NCBI RefSeq assembly: GCF_003002895.1
Contig: NZ_PVTI01000015.1
Span: 1 to 64,000, forward strand
Length of the DNA: 64,000 nt
Reading direction: 5' to 3'
From: Knoellia remsis
GTDB taxonomy: Bacteria; Actinomycetota; Actinomycetes; Actinomycetales; Dermatophilaceae
Below the pieces are notes generated by a model. It saw only the letters and a list, made by a program, of their open reading frames with translations, made no database searches and had not been told where the DNA came from. Position 1 is the first letter of the stretch. Each line of letters starts with the position of its first letter. Shown one piece after another: positions 51,301 through 58,692 of this stretch. The position numbers and the translations under genes are program-made.

Positions 51301-51636
51301 GATCTCGTCGGCGACGATGACACCGCCGCCACCGCCGACGACCTTGACGTGGCTCGCGCCGGCCTCGCGGAGGAGCTCGACGAGGTACTCGAAGTACTCG
51401 ACGTGCCCGCCCTGGTACGACGAGACGGCGACCGCCTGCACGTCCTCCTCGATCGCCGCGTCGACGACCTCCTGCACGGAGCGGTTGTGGCCGAGGTGGA
51501 TGACCTCGGCGCCCTGGCTCTGCATGATGCGCCGCATGATGTTGATCGACGCGTCGTGGCCGTCGAAGAGGCTCGAGGCGGTGACGATGCGCACCGGGTT
51601 CGTGGGCACGTGCAGCTCGGGGGACGTCGCAGTCAT
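48391..51636 (-). CDS. icmF: Fused isobutyryl-CoA mutase (IcmF)
   Basis: The 1081-residue fusion catalyses carbon-skeleton rearrangement of isobutyryl-CoA to n-butyryl-CoA (some homologues also act on pivalyl-CoA) using adenosylcobalamin. In order: B12-binding domain with LFDGHDASIN (His27 as lower ligand), a MeaB-like GTPase (Walker A GITGTGGSGKSS at 200-211), and the large mutase TIM-barrel domain. It contains chaperone and mutase in one chain. The start at 51636 is the first ATG after an operator-like palindrome. Confidence 0.93.
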   Translation of the reverse strand: MTATSPELHVPTNPVRIVTASSLFDGHDASINIMRRIMQSQGAEVIHLGHNRSVQEVVDAAIEEDVQAVAVSSYQGGHVEYFEYLVELLREAGASHVKVVGGGGGVIVADEIARLRDAGVTIFSPEDGQRMGLVGMINQVVKDADTDLYAVRAADVSAVLSGDRTAVARAITGAETGKLSEADRAELTKAAEGRHVPVLGITGTGGSGKSSLTDELVRRLRVDQQDKLRVAVVAVDPTRRRGGGALLGDRIRMNSLDGDRIFFRSLATRGGREVPEALEDVITILKVAAYDLIIIETPGIGQGDAAIVPFADVSMYVMTPEFGAQSQLEKIDMLDFADVVAINKFERRGAMDALRDVGRQLVRNREAFGKKPEDMPVFGTSAATFNDDGVTALYQELRNLLSEKGLEFAEGVLPTVDVRHSSTIRQVVPTSRVRYLSEIADTVRGYHEQTERYAAQARRVQRLEFVDDELAAAGYEDHAVDGLLAEARKELPTEVGEAIERWPGVVEAYSGDEQVVKIRDKELHTSLVKESLSGNKIRRVSVPTFADNGDLVTFLRRENLPGYFPFTAGVFPFKRDNEDPARMFAGEGDPFRTNRRFKLLSEGQPATRLSTAFDSVTLYGRDPDPRPDIYGKVGTSGVSVATLDDMKALYDGFDLTSPSTSVSMTINGPAPTILAFFLNTVIDAEVAKFSEREGREPNAEEADGIRAQALSTVRGTVQADILKEDQGQNTCLFSTEFSLRMMADIQEWFIEQKVRNFYSVSISGYHIAEAGANPISQLAFTLANGFTYVEAYLARGMDINDFAPNLSFFFSNGMDPEYSVIGRVARRIWAVAMKEKYGANERSQKLKYHVQTSGRSLHAQEMDFNDIRTTLQALIAIYDNANSLHTNAFDEAVTTPSADSVRRALAIQLIINREWGLAMNENPLQGSYVIDELTDLVEAAVLEEFDRINERGGVLGAMETGYQRGKIQDESLLYEHRKHDGSLPIIGVNTFRKPSGDDGGTPQHIELARASEAEKESQLTRVRAYREEHREEAEAALQRLREAAMNGDNVFAVLMDAARVCTLQQVTDAFFEVGGQYRRNV

Positions 51637-51644
51637 ACCCAAAA

Positions 51645-51662
51645 TAGTAGGACGTCCAACTA
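51645..51662. promoter_or_regulatory. Palindromic operator candidate upstream of icmF
   Basis: TAGTAGGACGTCCAACTA is an 18-bp near-perfect palindrome (one mismatch) centred on GGACGTCC. It ends 9 nt before the icmF start. Size, symmetry and place suit a TetR-type repressor that controls branched acyl-CoA metabolism. No such regulator lies next to it. Confidence 0.55.
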
Positions 51663-51703
51663 ATACTGGGAAGTCACCAGCAACGCGACGCCGCGGGCGC
51701 CTG

Positions 51704-51871
51704 TCAGATGCCGCCGCCCCAGTGCTTGTCCCGTACCGCCTGGCCCCGAGCGATGGCGCTCTCGACGGTGTCAGTGGAGGGGCTACCGCTCACGCCGGTG
51801 CTGCCGCGTCGACCCAGCCACCAGGCCGTCACGGCGATGAGGACGACGATGCCCAAGACGATCCACCACAT
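51704..51871 (-). CDS. Small single-span membrane protein (twin B)
   Basis: The 55-residue protein starts MWWIVLGIVVLIAVTAWWLGRRG, an N-terminal membrane segment. A short Ser/Thr/charged tail ends IARGQAVRDKHWGGGI. It starts 4 nt after the stop of a similar small gene, which supports that both are real. Function unknown. Confidence 0.65.
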   Translation of the reverse strand: MWWIVLGIVVLIAVTAWWLGRRGSTGVSGSPSTDTVESAIARGQAVRDKHWGGGI

Positions 51872-51875
51872 GGGG

Positions 51876-52046
51876 TCAGGCGCCTCCGCCGCCGCCCAAC
51901 CAGTTCTGCTGCTGGTGCGGACTGCGGCCGAGCTCGCCGGCCTCCGTGTCCGAGTGACCGCTCGAGCCGAGCCCACCCGAGCCGCGGCGCCACAGGATGA
52001 TGGCGAGCACGGCGACGATGACGACCAGTGCGATGAGGACCTTCAT
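51876..52046 (-). CDS. Small single-span membrane protein (twin A)
   Basis: The 56-residue protein starts MKVLIALVVIVAVLAIILWRRG, an N-terminal membrane anchor with an Arg pair. A hydrophilic tail ends QNWLGGGGGA. Its start overlaps the aroQ stop by 4 nt (ATGA), with GGGGAG ahead of it. It is too short for most gene-length cutoffs. The shared anchor-plus-WGGGG/GGGGG-type tail makes it a likely paralogue of the following gene. Function unknown. Confidence 0.65.
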   Translation of the reverse strand: MKVLIALVVIVAVLAIILWRRGSGGLGSSGHSDTEAGELGRSPHQQQNWLGGGGGA

Positions 52047-52489
52047 GACGTACTCCCCTGCTCGGCGACCCAGCTGATGGCCTCAGCGTAGCCCTGCACG
52101 CCCCGGCCGATGATCTGTTCGTCGGTCACGGCGGTGAGGTAGCTGTGCCGCCGGAACTCCTCGCGCGCGTGGATGTCGCTGATGTGCACCTCGACCCGCG
52201 GCACGGTCACCGCCGCCAGCGCGTCGTGCAGCGCCACCGAGGTGTGCGTGTAGCCGGCCGCGTTGATGACGATGCCCGCGATGCCACGGCGCCCCTCCTG
52301 CACCCAGTCGACGAGCGTGCCCTCGTGGTTGCTCTGCCGGAAGTCGAGCGTCAGCCCGGCCACCTCGCACGCCGCGCGGCACAGCTCCTCGACGTCGGCG
52401 AGGGTGTCGCTGCCGTAGACCTCGGGCTGCCGCTCACCGAGGAGGTTGAGGTTCGGGCCGTTGAGGACGAGCACGGTCGTCGAGTCCAT
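52043..52489 (-). CDS. aroQ: 3-dehydroquinate dehydratase, type II
   Basis: The 148-residue enzyme of the shikimate pathway has VLVLNGPNLNLLGERQPEVYG, the catalytic-Tyr region, FRQSNHEGTLVDWVQ, INAAGYTHTSVALHDAL and VEVHISDIHAREEFRRHS. All are conserved in type II (dodecameric) dehydroquinases. The start at 52489 is supported by the conserved N-terminus. It is first in a small operon with the two small membrane proteins. Confidence 0.95.
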   Translation of the reverse strand: MDSTTVLVLNGPNLNLLGERQPEVYGSDTLADVEELCRAACEVAGLTLDFRQSNHEGTLVDWVQEGRRGIAGIVINAAGYTHTSVALHDALAAVTVPRVEVHISDIHAREEFRRHSYLTAVTDEQIIGRGVQGYAEAISWVAEQGSTS

Positions 52490-52500
52490 GCGGTGAGTAT

Positions 52501-52535
52501 GCCGTCCGCTCGCCGAGTAGGCCGTCCGCTCGCCG
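52501..52535. repeat. 15-bp direct repeat next to a GTATGCCG motif
   Basis: GCCGTCCGCTCGCCG occurs at 52501-52515 and 52521-52535. The first copy is fused to GTAT to give the motif GTATGCCGTCCGCTCGCCG. The same GTATGCCGTCCGCTC run occurs on the opposite strand at 32553-32567. Confidence 0.65.
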
Positions 52536-52555
52536 TCGCCGTTCGCGCCGCTCCC

Positions 52556-52575
52556 GTTCAATTGGTGAGTTTTTC
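52556..52575. repeat. Dispersed 20-bp intergenic element, copy 2
   Basis: GTTCAATTGGTGAGTTTTTC matches the copy at 32611-32630 in 19 of 20 positions and is AT-rich. It lies 23 nt beyond the minus-strand stop at 52598. Confidence 0.6.
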
Positions 52576-52597
52576 CCGCGAGCAGCGCGTATGCCGG

Positions 52598-55294
52598 TCA
52601 GTCACCTTGCGGGGCCGCGACCGGGACGTAGCCGGTCCCGAAGGTCGAGCAGAAGGCCGGATCCGGAGCGACGGTCAGCCCCTCGACGGCGTTGCGGGCC
52701 TGCGTCCGGCCGACACTCCACGAGAAGACGTCGTCACCTTCCGCAACCCTCGTCATGGCGCGCCCACCGAGGACGCAGGCCGCCTGCTGCTCGGACAGGC
52801 CGTCGACGATCGCCGGGGTGGCGTCCGGGCTGAGCCCGGCGAGGTAGTGCGTGTCGAGCTTGCCCGTCTCGTGGAACCGCTCGATGTTGCGGGCGGCGAC
52901 CCAGCCGTCGGGGTTCATCACCGCGAACCCGAGGAAGAACAGCGCGCCGGTGACGAGGGCCGCCCGCGGCAGCCACGAACCGTTGAGCCGGACGACGGCG
53001 ACGATCATGAGGACGAGCAGCAGTCCCAGCCACAGCTCGAACCCGTCGACGAAGACGCGCACGACCGTGTAGCCGTAGGCCTCCTGGTAGAGGCTCATCC
53101 GGTAGAGCGCCGACGCGACGACGGCCAGCGTCAGCACACACAGCGTGATGAGCGACGCGCGGAGCCACAGCCGGTCCGAGGCCGTCTCCTGAGGAGCCTT
53201 GCGGGTGGCCAGCCCGATGACGACGAAGGTGAAGAAGGTCGCCACGGTGAGCTGGCCGAAGCCCTGGTGGACGTACTCGGCATACGTGAGACCCGTTGTC
53301 TCCCTGAGGTATTCGTGGCCTCCCCACATCGCCGTGGCCTGGGCGACGAGGAACATGGCGAACAGGGCGGTGACGACGCCGAGCGGCACGAGCCACTCCC
53401 AGCGGTGCCGGACCGGCGCACCGCGCGGCACGTCGAGGTCGGCGATGCGCGGCGGGTTGAGCGCGAGGTACGACCCGGCCAGTGCGACACCGGCGACGAA
53501 GACGAAGACGAAGATCCGCGCGATGATCGAGTCCCACCGCAGGTCGGGCACGAGCGAGCTCGCCCACGACCCGAAGAGCGCGTCACCGGAGGCGAACAGG
53601 CCACCGAAGAGGACGAGCCCGACGAGTGCGATCGCCGCCGTCCGCAGCACCGGCCAGAGCAACGACATGCGGCTCGTCGCGGTGAGCGTCCGCCCGAGCA
53701 GCGGCAGCCCGCGCAGGCCCGCGAGCACCCAGGACATCGCGGACAGCGGGATGCTGAGGACTGACCTGGCGCCGGTCACCGCGGCAGCCAGCAACAGTGC
53801 GGCGAGCATGGTGCCGAGCACGGCGACCCACTCGGCCGCCCGGATCGCGGTCATCGCGGTCAGAGCCACCCCGAGCCCCACGGCGAGGACACGCCACAAG
53901 CTTCGCCGCTCAGTGGACGCGGAAAGGATGAGCGCGGCGGCGAGCATCGCGACGAGCCCGGCCGCGATGCCGATGCGCCGCTCCGGCAGGGTGAGCGCTC
54001 CGAGCAGCCCGATGCCCAGCGCACCGAGGAGGAGCCGTGGCTGCGGGCCGAGGCTGGACTCGGGCCAGAAGCGACCGAAGAGCTGGTCGGTCCATGGTTC
54101 CGGCGTCGGTCGAGCGGAGCCCTTGGCCGGCTGCGTCGAGGGTCGAGACGGTGGCGTGGTCGCAGAGGGCGGGACGGCCTTGGTCATGGTTTCCTCCTGT
54201 GCCACAAGGGCATTCGTCGATCCTGAGCTGTGGGTGATCGCGACGGCGGGCGTCGCGGCGGTGACGGTTGCGTGAGCGGTCGTATGCCGCGGCAGGACCG
54301 CGCGCAGCCGCGCGCCTCGTCCGCCGGGCGGAGTCGGGACGACGGCGATCGAGCCGCCGTGGAGCTCGGCCACCCATGAGGCGATGGCCAGGCCGAGACC
54401 GGTGCCACCGCCGGAGTCGTCGCCGGTGCCGAAGCGGCGGAAGACGTCGGCGGCCTTCTCTGCCGGGATGCCCGGGCCCTCGTCGACGAACTCGAGGGAC
54501 CACGTCCGGTCGTCGAGAACCGTTGCCACGAGTGCGATCTCGCCACCGGCGGGCGAGTGGCGGGCGGCGTTGTCGAGCAGGTTCGCCACGAGCTGCGCGA
54601 GCCGCGCGGGGTCGGCGGTGACCGAGAACTCCTCGGGGAGCACCCGGCATACGAAACGGACGTCGCGCGAGCCGAGCTCGGCCTCGCTGACCGCTGCACG
54701 CAGCAGGTCACCCACGCGCACCTCGCCGAGGCGCAGGGGCGCGACGCCGGCATCGATGCGGGAGAGGTCGAGCAGGTCGCCGACGAGGTCGCTGAGGCGC
54801 TCGGACTGGGTGAGCGCGCCACGCAGCGCGGCGTCGTCGGGCTGGACGACGCCGTCGACGAGGTTCTCGAGGAGGGCGCGCTGGGCGGTGAGGGGCGTGC
54901 GGAGCTCGTGCGACACGGTGGCGATGAGCTGGCGGCGCTGCTGGTCGGAGTCGGCGAGGTCGGCGGCCATGGCATTGAAGGCGCGCGACAGCTGGCCCAC
55001 CTCGTCGGTCGACGCGGTCGAGACGCGCTGGGCGTAGTCCCCCGCAGCCATCGAGCTCGCGGCGCGGGTCATCTCACGCAGCGGCGCGGTCATGCCTCGC
55101 GCGAGCCACTGGACGACCGCGAGCGCGACGGCGACGGTCACGGGCAGGGTGACCCAGAGCGGCATACCCGCCCGGTCCCCGATCGTCGCGAACAGCGCGG
55201 CCACGACGACGCTCGCGCCGACGAGGACGCCGAGCTTGACCTTGATCGAGCCGACCCGTTCGAGCGGCTCGCGCGGGGCGCCGCCGGGGCTCAC
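52598..55294 (-). CDS. Histidine kinase in frame with a DUF4153/4173-like membrane protein
   Basis: The 898-residue frame has two halves. Residues 1-345 are a sensor kinase: two membrane segments, HAMP, H-box ATVSHELRTPL with His129, N-box LVANLLDNAARHS, and FVDEGPGIP and GGGTGLGLA ATP-lid motifs. Residues about 415-810 form a polytopic domain with about a dozen membrane segments, like DUF4173 proteins, with a C-terminal external region containing cysteines. An ATG at codon 370 has its own AGGAGG, so a separate membrane protein may also be made. It overlaps the response regulator by 4 nt. Confidence 0.82.
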   Translation of the reverse strand: MSPGGAPREPLERVGSIKVKLGVLVGASVVVAALFATIGDRAGMPLWVTLPVTVAVALAVVQWLARGMTAPLREMTRAASSMAAGDYAQRVSTASTDEVGQLSRAFNAMAADLADSDQQRRQLIATVSHELRTPLTAQRALLENLVDGVVQPDDAALRGALTQSERLSDLVGDLLDLSRIDAGVAPLRLGEVRVGDLLRAAVSEAELGSRDVRFVCRVLPEEFSVTADPARLAQLVANLLDNAARHSPAGGEIALVATVLDDRTWSLEFVDEGPGIPAEKAADVFRRFGTGDDSGGGTGLGLAIASWVAELHGGSIAVVPTPPGGRGARLRAVLPRHTTAHATVTAATPAVAITHSSGSTNALVAQEETMTKAVPPSATTPPSRPSTQPAKGSARPTPEPWTDQLFGRFWPESSLGPQPRLLLGALGIGLLGALTLPERRIGIAAGLVAMLAAALILSASTERRSLWRVLAVGLGVALTAMTAIRAAEWVAVLGTMLAALLLAAAVTGARSVLSIPLSAMSWVLAGLRGLPLLGRTLTATSRMSLLWPVLRTAAIALVGLVLFGGLFASGDALFGSWASSLVPDLRWDSIIARIFVFVFVAGVALAGSYLALNPPRIADLDVPRGAPVRHRWEWLVPLGVVTALFAMFLVAQATAMWGGHEYLRETTGLTYAEYVHQGFGQLTVATFFTFVVIGLATRKAPQETASDRLWLRASLITLCVLTLAVVASALYRMSLYQEAYGYTVVRVFVDGFELWLGLLLVLMIVAVVRLNGSWLPRAALVTGALFFLGFAVMNPDGWVAARNIERFHETGKLDTHYLAGLSPDATPAIVDGLSEQQAACVLGGRAMTRVAEGDDVFSWSVGRTQARNAVEGLTVAPDPAFCSTFGTGYVPVAAPQGD
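54185..54199 (-). promoter_or_regulatory. Strong internal ribosome-binding site and ATG inside the kinase fusion
   Basis: On the minus strand AGGAGG is followed after 4 nt by ATG at 54185-54187 (MTKAVPPS), exactly at the junction between kinase and membrane domain. A signal this good at the domain border suggests separate translation of the 529-residue membrane protein in addition to, or instead of, the fusion. Confidence 0.6.
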
Positions 55295-55980
55295 GCGGTC
55301 TCCAGGGCGTAGCCGACGCCGTGGACGGTGCGGACGCGGGCGGCACCGATCTTGGCGCGCAGGGACTTGACGTGGCTGTCGAGCGTGCGGGTGCCGGACG
55401 CGTCGGACCAGCCCCAGACCTCGCTCATGAGGTCCTCACGGGAGCGGACCGTGCCGGGGCGGGCGGCGAGCGCGGCGAGGAGGTCGAACTCGAGCGGGGT
55501 GAGGTGGACGTCGGTGCCGTCGACGGTGACGCGGCGGGCCGGGCCGTCGATCTCGAGCCCGCCGAACGTCGACGTCGGCGCGGGCGTGGCAGCCAGCTCG
55601 GCGGCGCGTTCGACGCGGCGCAGGAGGGCGTGGGTGCGGGCGACGACCTCGCGCATGCGGAACGGCTTGGTGACGTAGTCGTCGGCGCCGACGCCGAGCC
55701 CGACGAGGATGTCCGTCTCGTCGTCGCGGGCGGTGAGCATGAGGACGGGCACGGGGCGGACGGCCTGGATGCGGCGGCACACCTCGAGCCCGTCGAAGCC
55801 GGGGAGCATGACGTCGAGGACGACGAGGTCGGGTTCGTGCGTCTCGAACGCCGTGACCGCCCCGGGCCCGTCGTGCGCCTGGTGGACCTCGTAGCCCTCG
55901 GCCCGGAGCCGGTCGGTGACGGCCTGGTTGATCGTCGGCTCGTCCTCGACCACGAGAACCGTCGCACCCTTGTCGCTCAT
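55291..55980 (-). CDS. OmpR-family two-component response regulator
   Basis: The 229-residue protein has a receiver domain (VLVVEDEP, VLDVMLPGFDG with the phosphorylated Asp, KPF). A winged-helix DNA-binding domain follows (LTPLEFDLLAALAARPGTVRSREDLMSEVWGW, RTLDSHVKSLRAKIGA). GTGA overlap with the kinase gene shows that the two are partners. The signal is unknown. Confidence 0.93.
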   Translation of the reverse strand: MSDKGATVLVVEDEPTINQAVTDRLRAEGYEVHQAHDGPGAVTAFETHEPDLVVLDVMLPGFDGLEVCRRIQAVRPVPVLMLTARDDETDILVGLGVGADDYVTKPFRMREVVARTHALLRRVERAAELAATPAPTSTFGGLEIDGPARRVTVDGTDVHLTPLEFDLLAALAARPGTVRSREDLMSEVWGWSDASGTRTLDSHVKSLRAKIGAARVRTVHGVGYALETA

Positions 55981-56059
55981 GGGAACGACAGTAGGAGTCC
56001 CCGCGTGGCGTGCGCGGGCACGACCTGTGCAGATCGTGTGAAGAACCGCGCCTCCAGGG

Positions 56060-57016
56060 TCAGGCGGTGGCGCGGTGGCGGGTGCGGAACACCGTCGGTG
56101 TCAGGCCGGTGCACTTGGTGAAGTGGTGGCGGAGCAGCGCGGCCGTGCCGAACCCGACCTCACGCGCGATCTGCTCGACGGGCAGGTCGGTCTCCTCGAG
56201 CATCTCGCGGGCACGCAGCACCCGCTGGTCGACGAGCCACTGGTGCGGGGTCGTGCCGGTCTCGGCCCCGAACCGGCGCGCGAACGTCCGCGGCGACATC
56301 GCGGCATACTGCGCGAGCTCGGCGACGGTGTGCGTCTCGGCGAGGTTCTCGAGCATGAACGCGAGCACCGGCCCGAGGCTGTCGGCGTCGGTCACCGGCA
56401 CCGGCCGGTCGATGAACTGGCGCTGCCCGCCGTCGCGGTGGGGCGAGACGACCATCCGCCGCGCGATCCGGTTGGCGACCGTGGCGCCGAGCTCGTGCCG
56501 CACGAGGTGCATACAGGCGTCGAGGCCGGCCGCGGTGCCGGCGCTCGTGATGACGTTGCCGTCGTGGGCATAGAGGACGTCGGGGTCGACCTTGAGGTTC
56601 GGGTATGCCGCCGCGAGACGATCCGTGTACCTCCAGTGCGTCGTGCACTCGCGTCCGTCGAGAACCCCGGCCTCGGCGAGGGTGAAGGCGCCCGAGCAGA
56701 CCGACAGCACCCAGGCGCCACGCTCGACCGCGTCACGCACGGCGGCCTTGACCGCCTCGGACGGCTCGTGGGCTGACTCGCTGGCCGGGATGGCGAGCAG
56801 GTCGACGTCGGCGGCGGCGTCGAGCCCGTCCTCGACCGCGACCCGCACTCCCGCTTCGCTCGCGAGCGGGCGGCCTGGGTGCTCGGTCACGACCCGGAAG
56901 TCGAACGCCGGGACACCGTCGTCGACGCGGTCGACGCCGAAGACCTCGCAGAGCACGCCGTACTCGAAGGTCGCGACGGGGTCCTGGAGCAGGACGGCGA
57001 TGGAACGCAGGGCCAT
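56060..57016 (-). CDS. GlxA-family transcriptional regulator (DJ-1/PfpI plus AraC HTH)
   Basis: The 318-residue protein has an N-terminal DJ-1/GATase1-like domain (SVCSGAFTLAEAGVLDGRECTTHW with the nucleophile-position Cys) and a C-terminal AraC double HTH (SPRTFARRFGAETGTTPHQWL, VEQIAREVGFGTAALLRHHFTKCTG). Similar proteins regulate small-molecule catabolism. Divergent from the small gene at 57108, with direct repeats in between that could be its binding site. Confidence 0.9.
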   Translation of the reverse strand: MALRSIAVLLQDPVATFEYGVLCEVFGVDRVDDGVPAFDFRVVTEHPGRPLASEAGVRVAVEDGLDAAADVDLLAIPASESAHEPSEAVKAAVRDAVERGAWVLSVCSGAFTLAEAGVLDGRECTTHWRYTDRLAAAYPNLKVDPDVLYAHDGNVITSAGTAAGLDACMHLVRHELGATVANRIARRMVVSPHRDGGQRQFIDRPVPVTDADSLGPVLAFMLENLAETHTVAELAQYAAMSPRTFARRFGAETGTTPHQWLVDQRVLRAREMLEETDLPVEQIAREVGFGTAALLRHHFTKCTGLTPTVFRTRHRATA

Positions 57017-57034
57017 GGGTGCGATCCTCGCAGG

Positions 57035-57091
57035 GTGGCAGCATCTTGTGCAAGAGCGTCAGATCTGCCACTCGTGGCAGGATGTGGTGCA
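57035..57091. promoter_or_regulatory. Direct repeats in the promoter between the GlxA-type regulator and the next gene
   Basis: GTGGCAGCATCTTGTGCA (57035-57052) and GTGGCAGGATGTGGTGCA (57074-57091) differ at 3 of 18 positions and are 39 nt apart. This is the arrangement used by AraC-type dimers. A TGCCAC/GTGGCA palindrome overlaps the second copy. Confidence 0.5.
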
Positions 57092-57107
57092 GCGACAAAC
57101 TCGTGCC

Positions 57108-57341
57108 ATGACCTCGATCATCAGCTCCGTCGCCCCCGCCATCCCCGCACTCATCCTCACCGCGCTCTTCCTCTGGGCGCTCGAACGCAACCACCGCCGC
57201 AACGCCACGCCTCCGTGGACCGACGACTTCCGCAACCACGTCGAGCACGACGCCGACGCCCGCCGCGGCCTGCACGACTGGGAGTCGCGCGGCGGGGGGT
57301 CGCGCGGCGGACACCAGGGCGACTGGGGCCGCGCCGCCTGA
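57108..57341 (+). CDS. Small membrane-anchored hypothetical protein
   Basis: The 77-residue product starts MTSIISSVAPAIPALILTALFLWALERNHRRN, an N-terminal membrane segment. A hydrophilic Arg/Asp/Gly-rich tail follows (DADARRGLHDWESRGGG). It has no recognised family. It faces the GlxA-type regulator across a possible shared control region and is followed by a strong terminator. Confidence 0.55.
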   Translation: MTSIISSVAPAIPALILTALFLWALERNHRRNATPPWTDDFRNHVEHDADARRGLHDWESRGGGSRGGHQGDWGRAA

Positions 57342-57349
57342 GCCACCCG

Positions 57350-57388
57350 CCCGTCCCGAACCGTCCACTGGGGTGAGTTCGGGACGGG
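57350..57388. terminator. Bidirectional terminator
   Basis: CCCGTCCCGAAC (57350-57361) pairs with GTTCGGGACGGG (57377-57388) over 12 bp. It sits between the convergent small gene (stop 57341) and the desaturase gene (stop 57420) and can serve both. Confidence 0.7.
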
Positions 57389-57419
57389 AGGTGACTGACC
57401 GGCATACGCCGGAATGCGA

Positions 57420-58643
57420 CTAGCGACCGCGGCGGGGCGGGAGGGCGAGCCGGCCGATCTTGCGGAAGACCGAGCCGAGCTGGTGGCCCAGCGAGCCGGT
57501 GTTGTACGGCAGGCCGTAGCGCTCGCACGCCTCCCGGACCTCGGCCGCGACCTGCGGGTAGCGGCGCGCGGGGATGTCCGGGAAGAGGTGGTGCTCGATC
57601 TGGTGCGAGAGGTTGCCGGACAGAACGTGGAAGAGCTCGCTGCCGGTGATGTTCGCCGAGCCGAGCAGCTGGCGGACGTACCACTGGGCGCGCGTCTCGT
57701 TCTCGGTCTCCTCCATCGAGAACGTCGCGACGCCCGTCGGGAAGTGCCCGCAGAAGATGATGTTGAAGGCCCAGATGTTGCGCACGAGGTTCGCGACCGC
57801 GTTGCCGGCGAACGTCAACGGGAACAGCGGGCCGGTGAGCGCCGGGAAGAGGACGTAGTCCTTGAGGACCTGGCGCCCCATCTTGCGGCGGATCCGGCGC
57901 AGCACCGGCTTGGTCTCGGCCCAGCCGCGCTCCCCCGAGGCGATGTTCTCGACCTCGAGGTCGTGCAGCGCGACGCCCCACTCGAAGAACACCATGAGCA
58001 GGAAGGCGTTGACCGGGTTGAGCAGGTGGTGCGGCCGCCACTTCTGGTCGTCGTCCATGCGCAGGATGCCGTAGCCGATGTCGCGGTCCTTGCCGACGAT
58101 GTTGGTGAAGGTGTGGTGCAGGTAGTTGTGCCCGTACTTCCAGTTCTCGGCGGGCGCCATCGTGTCCCACTCGAACATGCGCGACGACAAGCCGGGGTCG
58201 CCCATCCAGTCGTACTGGCCGTGCATGACGTTGTGGCCGATCTCCATGTTGTCGAGGATCTTGCTGATCGACAGCGACGCGACGGCGAGCGGCCAGGCGG
58301 GCGGCACGTAGAACAGCGCGCGTCCGGCGACCTCGAATCCCCTCTGCCACTTCACGATTCGGCGGATGTATGCCGCGTCCTCGTCTCCGAGGGAGGCGAT
58401 CACCTTCTCGCGGATCGCGTCCATCTCGGCGCCGAACGCCTCGAGCTCCTCGGGGCTGAGCAGGTCGCTGATCGAGGTGGTGTGCTCGGTCGAGACCGGA
58501 GGCGTCGTGAACGCTTCGGGAGTATGCCGGGTGCTCGCGTCGTCGGTCGATGTGGCCGCTGCGGGCGTGGCCGGCTTCGGGGTGCGAACGGGCGTGGTGC
58601 GCGCCGGCGGGCTGTCCGCCGGGCGGGTTGCGGTGAGAGTCAT
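57420..58643 (-). CDS. Membrane fatty-acid desaturase
   Basis: The 407-residue enzyme has the three His boxes of membrane desaturases: HNVMH (137-141), HNYLHH (172-177) and HQIEHH (347-352). Two membrane hairpins are present. The QIEHH form is typical of acyl-CoA/acyl-lipid desaturases. It needs electrons from the ferredoxin-reductase type protein encoded just upstream. Start at 58643; a much longer frame upstream is a shadow of the reductase gene. N-terminal 60 residues are Pro/Thr/Ala-rich. Confidence 0.9.
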   Translation of the reverse strand: MTLTATRPADSPPARTTPVRTPKPATPAAATSTDDASTRHTPEAFTTPPVSTEHTTSISDLLSPEELEAFGAEMDAIREKVIASLGDEDAAYIRRIVKWQRGFEVAGRALFYVPPAWPLAVASLSISKILDNMEIGHNVMHGQYDWMGDPGLSSRMFEWDTMAPAENWKYGHNYLHHTFTNIVGKDRDIGYGILRMDDDQKWRPHHLLNPVNAFLLMVFFEWGVALHDLEVENIASGERGWAETKPVLRRIRRKMGRQVLKDYVLFPALTGPLFPLTFAGNAVANLVRNIWAFNIIFCGHFPTGVATFSMEETENETRAQWYVRQLLGSANITGSELFHVLSGNLSHQIEHHLFPDIPARRYPQVAAEVREACERYGLPYNTGSLGHQLGSVFRKIGRLALPPRRGR

Positions 58644-58692
58644 GGCTGAGTTCCCTTCTCTCGCATGGCTGGTGGGGTGGATGTCTGTGCGG

